Below, piece by piece: positions 37,075 to 47,499 of a stretch of 64,000 nt of DNA; positions within the stretch are counted from its first letter, which is position 1, and each line of letters opens with the position of its first letter. The position numbers and the translations under genes were made by a program. The stretch lies in the NCBI GenBank assembly GCA_944470555.2, contig OX104129.1, positions 86,450,820 through 86,514,819 of the forward strand, read 5' to 3'. The notes below the pieces were generated by a model. That model was not told the DNA's origin, did not search any database, and worked only from the letters and a program-made list of their open reading frames with translations. The stretch comes from Heterobilharzia americana (taxonomy: Eukaryota; Platyhelminthes; Trematoda; Strigeidida; Schistosomatidae).

Positions 37075-39858
37075 CAGGGAAGGTTGAGCATAGGGCCAAC
37101 AACCCTACCCCGGAAAACCAATCCAGTCGTTAAAGAAACTTCGAAGTGCAAAGCGATTATAAAAAATAAAAATGAACTTATTCCTTGCTGGAATTGGAGA
37201 GAGGAAATGACGCCGGTTGGTGAAAGCCTTCGGGAAACAATTGGCTGGTGTTACTTCTTCTTCTAAACGAAAGCGAAAGTAAGAATGGGATCATGAGATA
37301 TCAAAGCAATGGTTTAACCTAGCAAGACTGTCCAGATTTCAAGAGACATGAGAAGGTATGGCACAAAAGTGCTTGGAATCTGCGAGGAATCAGTAGATGG
37401 AATGGAAGTGGACTCTCCAAACTCTCAACTGGAGAGTCGATAATCTACTCCGATAGTGTCACCCACACGACAATCATGAGCACACTGAGTATTGGAGTGG
37501 CTATTATGATGTCCTCAACAGCTTCAAAGGGTCTCATGCAGTGGGAACCAATCTCCTCCTACAGAATCAAAATACTAACAGCAAGATGGATTCAACTCAA
37601 ACGGTAGGAATTTCACAATCATTCAATGCTACACTGTGCACCTACAAATAATGCAGATGAAGAGGAGAAGGAGGAATACTATATACAACTCCAATCAGCA
37701 CTGAACAACACCACATTTCAGTTAACGACATCAAAATTCGAATATGTGGGGTGATGTGAATGCCAAACTATGAGGAGCAGACAACACAGGAAGAGAACCC
37801 ATCATGGGTCAAGAAGCGCTCAGTGAAATGAACGAGAATGGGGAACTGTTTGAAGACTTTTGTGCATTCAACGGTTTGGTGATTGGAGGCAGTGTGTTCA
37901 TACACAAGGATATTCACAAGCCAGCAACATGGATTCGATTTCACCAATTGGACACACTGAAAATCAACTTCAGATTGACTTCATCTCAATGTGAAGAAAG
38001 TGGAGACGCAGTCAGCCTACTTGACACAAGATCAAGAAGGGGATGAGATGTAGGTTCACACAACTCACTGCCTAGAGCAAGGAACCTACCTTCAAAATCG
38101 AGTAGAAACCCTTCAAATCAAAGGAGTGGGTGATAGACAACAGTTGAAGTTGAACACCCAGAACAGAGTCTGAACTGAAGGACGAAACTACAAAGGACGT
38201 CTTCACGTCAGTCAGCCATTAGGACAAATGGGAGATATTCTGTGATATCCACGAAGAAACCTACGTGGAAGAACACTCAAACTCTTTGAAAGCTATGTGG
38301 AAAGAAACCTACATTACTGTATTAGAAAGGGAGAAGAAGCAGCACAAGGAATAGATCTCGACGGAAACATGGAAGTTGATAGAGTGGGGAGAGGAAGATG
38401 GTGAAGCAGAAGATGAACCAGTGCAGTGCGGTGCAGTGCAGTACAGTACAGTACATTACAGGAATGAACAAAGAAACGAGGAACTGTGTACAACCTATAA
38501 AACACTACATTGGACAAAGAAGTGAAGAAGAGTGCACGCAAAGACAAAAGACACTTCTACCACCAGGTTACTGTCTGAGTGGAAGAGACCAGTGAAAGAT
38601 GGTGAAGGAAGCGTAGTTGGCGAAGAGGGGAATCAAAGGGAATGATGGGTTGACCACCTCAAATTCTCTTGAATCGACCACCAACACCACCACCACCACC
38701 TGCAACTTGTATAGAAATACCCAAACTGCTCAGCCAGAGAACTACCAGTGAACACATGTCCTCCGATAGAAGCAGAAGTCCTGAATGTCATAAAACTGTT
38801 GAAATTCGAGGAGCAGCAGGACGAGATGTAAATCAGCCAGAAACACTGAAAACAGACGCAGAGACAACAGCGGACCTCCTCACGTCACTACTGTACAAGG
38901 TTTGGAAGGAAAGAATGAAATGTACTTGTCCATTGATTGGAAGAAGGGCTGCATTGTCAAGATCACAAGCAAGGGAGACTTAAGTTCTTTCAAGAACAGG
39001 CACGGAATCACACTCTACTTCTGTCCAGTCAAAGCAAGCAAAATATTAAGCCGCATCATGCTGGGGGAACCAAAATATGCTCTGGATTCAAAATTGTAAC
39101 ACGAACAGGCTGACTGACTGACTAACTGGCTGGTTGATTTCAGAAAGAACAAATCATGTACAGATCAAATTGCAACGCTACGCCACAAATCATCATAGAA
39201 CAGAGCATAGAATGCCAGTTAACCGCATCTTTATCTCAACTTCATCCACTTCGAAATGGCTGGCCTTCGACAGTGTCGACCAAGAAGCAGTTTGGCAGCT
39301 GCTGCCTCAAAACTACGGTTTAAGTGTCACAAACTTCCATTAACTTCATTCAACAACTATCTAGCATATGTTGTTACATGTTGAGTGATTCACAATGGAT
39401 AGCTCAGTGATGCCGTTGAAACGAAGTGAAGACAGGAGTAAATACAAGTTTGCGGTCTACTATCACCGATTATCTTCCTGGTTATGGTCTAAGTGGTTGG
39501 ACTGGACTGGGTCATGCAACAAACAAATGTGAGGAGCGAGAAGGTGGGCATACGCTGACTGGATCGATGAAAAGACCCCAGAAGCAGATTTGCATTTCAC
39601 CAACGATGATGATTCATGTCTAATATCTTGTCGCACAAACTCGAAGATTTACAGGCGAAAACTAGAAAGTTAAGAGAAGAGGCAGTGAAGACGAGACTTC
39701 CTTCAGGTTAACGTAGAGAAGATAGAGTTGATGAAGATATACAACCAACAAGCACAAATCGCCATCAACGGGGGAAATCTGAACCAATTTTTCTCTTTCA
39801 CCTACCTCTCTACTTAGACAGCATCGTTTCAACTACTAGAGGTGGCACAGACGATGAC
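37075..39858 (+). mobile_element. RTE-clade (SR2-like) retrotransposon, 5' end present, 3' end lost
   Basis: Starts like the 4.5 kb copy at GAGCATAGGGC (37088). The endonuclease region is at about 37230-38060, including GQEALSEMNENGELFEDFCAFN and LVIGGSVF blocks. The connector at about 38060-38770 contains a short GTGCAGTGC/GTACA expansion (38420-38460). RT runs at about 38800-39700, with the tandem CTGACTGACTAACTGGCTGG expansion at 39110-39135. The copy ends at GACGATGAC (39858), where the fold-back hairpin begins. The last 0.55-0.6 kb and the tail are missing. Stops and frameshifts throughout. Confidence 0.85.
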
Positions 39859-40285
39859 TAGTATTATTTTCTTGATGACGCTTCGAGCATAAATTATTGC
39901 TCATAATCATGTTAATGTAATCATACAGTAATTTTGACAATTGGTTTTGATACTTACGTCACTTTATTTGTTTTTATTGGTAGTAAAATTTTCCATATCT
40001 CTGGCATAGGTGTTGCGTCATCCCCACTACATGCGTTGCATGTTGATTCGACATATGTAATAGAGATGACGCAACACCTATGCCAGAGATATGGGAGATT
40101 TTACTACCAATAAAAACAAATAAAGTGACGTAACTATAAAAATCAAACGTCGAAATTGCTGTATGATTACATTGATATGATTATAAGCAATAATAATTTA
40201 TGCTCGAAACGTCAAGTAAATAATACTGTGTTACAAATCAAATATGGAATTAAATTCTACCACAGTGCCCAAGTTTGACACCAAT
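39859..40285. mobile_element. Large fold-back element (long perfect-looking hairpin)
   Basis: Arms of about 163 bp (39860-40022 and 40065-40227) are near-complementary, with a loop of about 42 bp that itself contains ACATGC.GTTGCATGT. Matching pairs include GATGACGCAACACCTATGCC against GGCATAGGTGTTGCGTCATC, and AATAAAAACAAATAAAGTGA against TCACTTTATTTGTTTTTATT. The outer arm sequence is the same family as 16045-16300, and the right flank GTTACAAATCAAATATGGAATT matches that element's flank. No open frame. It abuts the 3'-truncated RTE copy at its left edge, where the outermost part of the left arm is missing. Confidence 0.85.
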
Positions 40286-40289
40286 ATTA

Positions 40290-43200
40290 ACTCCAGTTTC
40301 AGATTTAAAATTAGGCAGCAGGATCACGGATTTGGATTGTGGCTGTAAATGTATAAAATGCAAAGTAAAAGCTTGAAAATTAGGTGGTAAGCAGAGATCT
40401 AACAGTGATGAGTAGTACCAACTTAGTTAGAACTAAATAATTCGTCATGAAAATTTAAAATAAAAGACATATTTGAAGTAAAGGTCATGAATCCTAGTAA
40501 CCAAAGTTAATCTAATATCAGACTGCAAACGAATCGTATATAAAATGTTCATGAGCTACTTTGCAAGTTTTAAAAACAAACAATTGAACTCAGAGCGTAC
40601 ATGCGAAATGAATATTTTAGTCCAAAGAACATTAGGGCTATCGAAAATGCTTTCGAATGAAATATCTAAATTATTCCGCTGTTTTTAAGTTCACCTATAT
40701 CTGCTTTTAATGATATATATTTCCTTCGAAGTGTAGTACTAAATATTTCAATTTGCATAAAACTACTCAAATGTATTTCAGTAGTAGACAGTTAAGTCAA
40801 TCATGTCTGTGTGTGACTATGGTTTCGGGTACAGATCAAATAAGTACAAATGAAACTAACCTTTGAAAGTAGTTAATGTGAATGGTAGTATTTGTGTCAG
40901 TTCCTATTTCTGTGTGAATTAATTCATGAAATTGAAGTATTCAAAGATTAAACGTTATTTACTGCCAATACAATTTCTTCACCTTTGACTTATGCATCGG
41001 TACGAACATTTTCCATTTTCTTATTATAAATTAACATCTTAAAACCAATTACATCCACTAACGAGCCTTCTGTCAGACATTATTCATCGCAACCTGTTAT
41101 AAATCTGACACAGTATTCTGTTTGTGTAAAGAAATATCAAATGAATTTTAAGTGTAATGTTAGCCTAAATAAACGCACATCATTCTGCTGATTGTTTAGA
41201 GTTTGTAACGCGTTTAATTCCTGAATTCAGGTACTAAAAATTAAACATCAATAGCGACGTAGGCAGGTGATGGCATTAACGCCATATAAATAAAAAAAAG
41301 TTTTTTCAGTTTATACTCAGTGTATCTGTGACAAATGTATACAGCGAAAGATTTAATCGCACGGAGGAATACCTCCTCAGTTGACGAAGTTTTCAATTCA
41401 ACAACAGATAGAACTGTTCCAAGAAAAGTTGAATTACTGAAGAAACTATGCAAGGCAACCGTATTTTGTCAGATTGTTATCACTGAAACTAAATGAGGAC
41501 TGAATCTAAAAAGATAACCTGTGTTGCGGGGGCATATGAACCAGTGGTTTCAGATAACCACGCAACAGTTTCCCAACTAAGTTAAAACATCCTGCAGCCA
41601 CTCAGATTGCACCTCACCTACGATCATCTCCTGGCATTAAAAAGCATAGAGGTTTCTATAATTGGATGAAATGGTAAGTTGTTTGCCACATATTTACGAA
41701 CATTAGGGTTAGTAGTTTCTACTCAATACTCTTGATCTCTGATTTTTACTGAAAATGAATGCGGTTGATTATCGCAAACTGATGACCTCCTTATCTGGAA
41801 CTAATTCTCTTTAGAGCTTTTAAACTAAGATGTTTTTTTGCAAAATATGCTTGAATCAATAGCTTAATATCAGTGTAAAGATGTAATATACTCTTATAAA
41901 AGACAACCTGCTTTAAAAGTAAAAGTAGATTTATTCTATCCGTAACTACAACGTATATTCTAAATATTCTGTGTACTGTTAACAGTATTAACTGTTCCTT
42001 ACGAATGTCATTGCAATCGAATAAACAAGCATCACCAATCAGACAAATGTTACGATACATCATTGTCATATATTTTTTTAGTGAATGATAAGGAATAGGT
42101 GATAGTCCCTATAATAGATACCTCCACTGGATACCATAAGTCTTCAACCAGTCCTTCCTGTGCAATCAAACAGTAAAAAAGTCTATTGCTGAGAATCATG
42201 AATGATTCTTTCTATAACAGAACAGACAAGCGAAATATGTAAACTTTTGTCAAATGTATTTCGACCAACTGGAGTAGGTATTTTAAGGAAAAATTTACAC
42301 TGAAGTCATTTTGATTGACTGAACACAGCCTTACCAACCTATGGAATAAGCGAACAAGCTTGTTTATTATGCCTGGAAAACCAGTATTTTCATGAAAAGA
42401 GAGATGGTGGCAGTGAGGAAAATTTTGCCATTATAATCTGTTTATAAGAAATGTCACTGGATAACGTTTTGGATATAAATTTATTGTCCATATTCAGATC
42501 TTCTTTCCCATAAAATCAATCGCTAAGCTTCAAGTTTGTGAATCAATAAGGGAAAAGATAAACCATTCCAGAACAATATCCGGTCAAAGGTCTAAATAAG
42601 CCTCATGACAAAAGAAAGTTACGTAGTTTCTATATGCGTTCAAAATGAAGAAACGAACAAAACGATTACGATATAAAATATAGTTACATTGTAGTCAAAT
42701 TAACTAGAGTGATCAATCTTCTACGATACACATGACAAAGAAGGGGGTTGTAGATACTTCTTTTAAATGTATATTGAGGGTTGAAACTTTTGAATTACTA
42801 GTGCTTCAGTCAAGCTCAGATGTCTTCAACTTACTCCATTCGATTGGCTTGGTCGTAATATGTAAATGATTTTAATGGACATCAAGATAACAGAGCAAGT
42901 TGTAACACGTTACCAAGGCGCTCAGATTACTCTACAGTGTTTGTGATAATGCTGCACAGAAGCACAATGCAATCATTATAAAATCAGACTGAAGTTACTT
43001 TTTAATTTCTTCACAAGTTTTATTCACTACAGAGTGAAAATAAATATGAGAACCTCGTCATTTTTCACTGTAAATAAAATAAAAAGTGTGCTATCTAAAA
43101 ATGTCAGTATCTAAATAGTGTAACCTTAAGGTTAACTTTGAAGCAAATTCGATCACAGTGTATAAAGTCAGCCGAAATCCAATTCATAGTTTGATATTTA

Positions 43201-43670
43201 GCTCTTTTTATAGTGACGTCAGTGTTATTAAAGCAGAGACACTCATAACCAGGTATTGATTTCACTGCTACAAAGCCCTTTGCAGCCTAAATAACATCCC
43301 ATCATTTGTGATATTTATAAAATCTAGGTAATATAGGAGAAACTAATTTAATTCATCTGTAAAAGCAATTCACAGCTTTACATCACCTGTTTCAACATAT
43401 GCAATCATTCGGTTACGGTGCAGATATGATGTGATCTCTACTTCTGTCAATCTCGTACACTATTGGTTACTTATTTCATTGGCCAATTAAATTACAATGA
43501 AGAAGACTGACCCGAAAGTCTATATATATTAAAGGGAAATAAATAATTTAACAGGGATAAAATGATTAAGTGAACTGAACTAAACTAACCAATTAATAGT
43601 GAATAAAAATATCACCTTACTGTATTTTTAAAAGAAGGGAATACACTGAAACAAACTGAATGTATCCTAA
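40290..43670. other. No gene seen; upstream region of the GPCR exon
   Basis: About 3.4 kb of AT-rich DNA. A faint tRNA-like block on the minus strand near 41540-41600 is too diverged to call. A TATATATATTAAA sequence at 43520-43533, about 145 bp before the GPCR start codon, could be a TATA-like element or chance. No upstream exon was identified. Confidence 0.4.
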
Positions 43671-43674
43671 TTAA

Positions 43675-45222
43675 ATGAGTACTACTGAACATTCTCAAAC
43701 GGCAGTTATAACATTTTCTAGTCAAACATGTTGGTCATCTTTGAAAACACTTCACGATCTACCATCTTCATACTCAGTAAATGGTGCATACTTCATAACT
43801 GGTTCAGTAGAGCACCATTCAAATGAAATATTCAACCATTTTCAGTTTACATGGACTACAATTATGCCAATTATTATTGTCCTATGTACTATATTAGGTA
43901 ATTCACTTATATGTCTTGTTGCATTGATAGATCGTCATCTAAGGCATAGATCAAATGTTTTCTTTATCTCATTGTCTTTGACAAATATCTTGTTCTCTAG
44001 TACTGTGATGACTTTCAGTATCATGTACAATCTAATGAAACCAGAGAATTTTTCAGATAGTTTAGTAAAAGTCTTTTTATCACTAGATAAACTATTTTGT
44101 ACTGCAACAATACTACATTTGGTTGTAATGGCATTTGACCGTTTTTCGCATATAAAAGCACCTTTAAAGTATTCACGTAGATTAAAGTTCAGATTTTTGT
44201 TTTTAATATTATCTGGTCTATGGTTTTTATCAATACTCATAGCTATTTTACCGATTCAACTTAATTGGCATACATCAGACTACAGAGAGTGTATATCTTC
44301 TACTTCCAGTGTTGTAGGTCCTACAACTACTACTCAAATTCCGGAAAGTAGTACATCACAGTATATTGAAAATAAAAATTGCACATATTCTTCTACTCAT
44401 TCATCTAGGTTGTCTTCGTCATCAGAAATGTCAACTCCATCAAAAGCAGAATTTATAACACCAACAAATTACATACAGATAAATAACTTTCCATGTATTC
44501 ATCAAATTGATTTTTTCTATGCTCTGACAAACGCTATATTCAGTTTTTTTATCCCACTTATCTTGATGGTGACCATTTATACACGTTTATTTTTACTGAC
44601 AAAACAGCATATTAGTCGACTGAATTTTTACCCAAATTCTACCAAATGTCCTCATGATCTATCATTCAGTGAAACTATAAATGGTAAACAATTATTTTAT
44701 ACATCTCAAGTATCACCAAACACTATGTCAAAAAGAAAGTCATTGTCAAGTGCGCGTACTGTCTACTTGGATCCAAACTACGATTTAACTAACAGTCTTA
44801 GAAGTTCTCTTACGGTTTCGACAGATGTATTAAAACCCCGACCTCGTCTGTCTAGATCACATCTGGGTGCTTCTCTGCGTTCAGTACAGATAACATCTAG
44901 ACACGGGTGTTTATCTGTAACAAAAAAGCTATCACTGTACACTGCAAAACCTCAACCGGTTCTTTTTCATCTTCGGAACATTCAACTCGACGAAAGTATA
45001 GCTTGCCTGGCTTATGTCTCCCTTTAGGTAAATCGTCCAATCCTTATCCTAATGGTGACGGATTATCTCGTCAACAGATGCAGTTCAATTCTTCAGATAA
45101 ACAAATGCATAAAGCACATAAAGCAGCTATTACACTTGGTGTGATATTGGGTTCATTTACTGTGTGCTGGTTGCCTTACTTCACCATCAACTGCATGGCA
45201 TCATTTTGCAAGTGTGTGCCAA
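43675..45222 (+). CDS. Biogenic-amine-like GPCR (rhodopsin family), exon with TM1-TM6; one frame change
   Basis: A seven-helix receptor of the amine (dopamine/serotonin/octopamine) type, expected in the plasma membrane of nerve or muscle cells. The first frame (43675-45024) gives TM1 with GN at residues 75-76, TM2 (93-120), TM3 (131-156) with Asp138 in LDKLFCTATILHL, the family's amine-binding Asp 3.32 context, then DRF at 155-157, TM4 with Trp183, a long Ser/Thr-rich second extracellular loop with NCT glycosylation site at Asn235, and TM5 with FFIPL (Pro294). After a -1 frame change between 44901 and 45024, the third cytoplasmic loop continues and TM6 reads FTVCWLPYF (CWLP at 45165-45176). 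The exon ends at a GTAAGT donor at 45223; TM7 must lie in another exon. An in-frame TAA directly precedes the ATG. Oddities: Asn104 where the conserved Asp 2.50 is expected, no Cys at 3.25, DRF for DRY. Ligand unknown. Confidence 0.85.
44922..44928 (+). other. A AAA AAG heptamer at the GPCR frame change
   Basis: In the upstream reading frame the codons are ACA AAA AAG, so the heptamer is in slippery phase. A one-base backward slip here enters exactly the frame that encodes the rest of the third loop and TM6. A one-base loss in this A6 run, in the allele or in the assembly, would look the same and is the simpler explanation. Confidence 0.5.
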
Positions 45223-45228
45223 GTAAGT
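45223..45228 (+). other. Predicted 5' splice site after TM6
   Basis: CCAA|GTAAGT directly after the codons for FCKCVP. The position, in the loop between TM6 and TM7, is plausible for an intron, and the frame closes about 60 bases later. It splits a codon after its first base. Confidence 0.65.
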
Positions 45229-45639
45229 CTATCACTAAGATTATAGTTCATTTTATACGTTACTCATATTATTACTGCATAGTCTGACACCAAAAACCAA
45301 CACTACCGAAATCGGTATACGTACTAGCTTTAAAGTATTTGTTGACTTTTGATTACTACCCAATCTTCGTTGAAATTTTGGCATTTTCTGGCTTTTATTT
45401 AAACCATATGTTCGGATTTAGCTGGTAAGTGTTAGATGCGAAATGACATTACCTATTTATTCAATTCAGTGATGTGCTAGTAACCGATTAAGGACCTCAA
45501 ATAGTTAGATAATAATTTTGCTCCCATTTTATTAGGAAGTATCGTCAAGGAACTAAATGTCAAGGAGATAATTTGCCTTTTTTGCTGAAAGTTTTCAATA
45601 CTGGCCAAAATTACTCTGCTGATGATATGGTGTAATGAT

Positions 45640-45775
45640 TCAAGGTAAAAGGAAACCGTATACTGCGGTGAGATTAAAATTAGCAGCCTGAAACTTACCG
45701 GGCAAATACTTTATCAACTAAGCTGCTCTAATTACTTTCTGTGTAGATAATTGAAGAGTGATTTGACTCTCCATG
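45640..45775 (-). repeat. Diverged tRNA-like repeat in the presumed GPCR intron
   Basis: The minus strand has AGCTTAGTTGATAAAG (box A-like) and GCTGCTAATTTTAATCTCACCG (box B-like). The layout matches the repeats at 11.2 and 12.4 kb, including the GTGAGATT flank on the plus strand. Both boxes are damaged. Confidence 0.4.
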
Positions 45776-45779
45776 TATA

Positions 45780-46740
45780 AACTCATAAATAAGTGGTTAT
45801 AGTTAGAGATAAAAGTTTATTTTATCACAGTCAACAGCCACTGACATTCCTCAAGGTTATTTTCTGGTAACTGAAAAATTTGAAGACTCTTTCATCATGA
45901 TGGATGAGGATTGTAAAACCGTTTAAAAACACTTATACTAAGTATCCCTTGGAATTATTTAAATTGGAAGTGAATAAAGTGGCTGTCAATGATGACATGA
46001 ATGAAAGGGGTTTTATTTCCTTGATTGACTGAAAGTGATTAATTCGCTCAAGTGTACTGGAAAATAATGGCTTAAAATAAAGCGGCTCACCTTGTAGTCA
46101 AGACATTTGCACTCCATTTCATATGACTTTGTACACATTAATAAGAAGACGATAACAAGAATAGTATATTAAATTGATGTTCTTTGATTTTAATTGACTC
46201 TGTGTTTTATTTAATCCTCAGAGTGAATCATTTTAAGAATAATTATTTTCACAAAAATAACCAATATGCATTGAGTTTTTACTACAGTTAAACGAGCAAC
46301 CGAATTTCATAGAAAAGCACATCATCTATCCTTCTTGTATATTATAGATATCCAAATTTCAGAATACGAGTGATTCAGCATCATTGTCTTTATATTAGTA
46401 CACACATTCATTTTTTTTTCAACATCTGTAAAATTCATCATTTTTGACAAGTATGCATTTGTGAATCATTTGTGCAGACTTATTGATTCATCACGAAGTG
46501 ATATCACTTGAAGAATCAATTAAAAACCTGGGATTCAGTCCTTGATGAATACTGACTTGAAGTCCATCAACCCCCAGAAACGTTCAAACTAAAATACTGT
46601 CTAGCGCACATTAGTGAGTTCTTTCAAGATGAAATTTCCTGAATTTCTATTAGTGAGTTGTGACCTGCAAGCAGTCAAACAGTCAACTATGGCATTTGAT
46701 AACTAGTGCACCATATCAAGGACTGAGAGAAGCAGGAAAA
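45780..46740. other. No gene seen; presumed GPCR intron
   Basis: AT-rich DNA. No TM7-like exon (W-x-GY-x-NS-x-x-NP-x-x-Y) was found by eye here or further downstream. Confidence 0.4.
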
Positions 46741-46754
46741 CTTAGACCACTGGG

Positions 46755-46925
46755 TCCCAACCTAATGGCTCAGTGATAGCATACTCACCGTGAGACCCGT
46801 AGATCCTTCCTGGTTGTGATCCTTGGTAGGGAGATGGGCGATCACAATTGGAGTCTCATATTAAGATGAAACGGCTGTCCGTTCTTCCCAGGTTTTCAGT
46901 GATACTCCAACTGACATCAGTTAAT
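46755..46925 (+). repeat. tRNA-like SINE with decayed hammerhead
   Basis: Box A-like TGGCTCAGTGATAGC at 46767, box B-like GGTTGTGATCC, then GGAGTCTCATATTAAGATGAAACGGCTGTCC, a mutated version of the hammerhead at 28365-28410, and the family end CAACTGACATCAG. The CUGANGA core is lost, so the ribozyme should be dead. Confidence 0.6.
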
Positions 46926-47310
46926 GAAGAATATCCTATTGAAAGTATCTATAAGTCTTACCACAAGGAAATCCATGCACAGATTTAGGATTCTATGACC
47001 GGGTTTTAACATTTTATTTTTCTGTAACTATAAATGTCGCAGGAATTAAGTAAAATTTTATGCATCTCTGTTATTCGGTAGATAAATGCACAAATTTGGG
47101 AAATTTAGGCTTGTCCGTCAGTGAATTAGCAGGACTGGCCCAATTACAGTAGTTCTCGCATACGGGAAACTCCAAATTTACTTAAATCTAGCACCTGTCA
47201 AACAAAGGAGCGGTATTTATAATTTAGTAACCCTGTAGATGACCTTCGGAAGTTTGAATTTCAGTGGAAAAATCAATGTATATGAGGATATCTAACTTAT
47301 TATCATTTTT

Positions 47311-47492
47311 TATTATTTGTCCTTTTGGTTCCTGGCGGGACATAGGGCTTCAGTAGCACGTCACCATTTCACTCTGTTCTTTCCTTCTTTTCAACCTGAC
47401 TCCATGAATGCCGAGAAGCTTTCATTTCTTCATCACACGATCTCCTCCATGTCACCCTAGAACGCCTCGGACATCTAACTACTGGTTCCTAA
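47311..47492 (-). mobile_element. RTE-clade retrotransposon, short 3' fragment
   Basis: Plus-strand TATTATTTGTCCTTTTGG is the complement of the family's tail and last codons. It then follows the C-terminal domain (TCTCCTCCATGTCACCCT) for about 180 bp before homology ends. Confidence 0.8.
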
Positions 47493-47499
47493 TTCAATA

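Noticed and set aside
43935..44240. Minus-strand 101-codon frame
   Set aside because: Antisense to the GPCR TM1-TM4 coding sequence.
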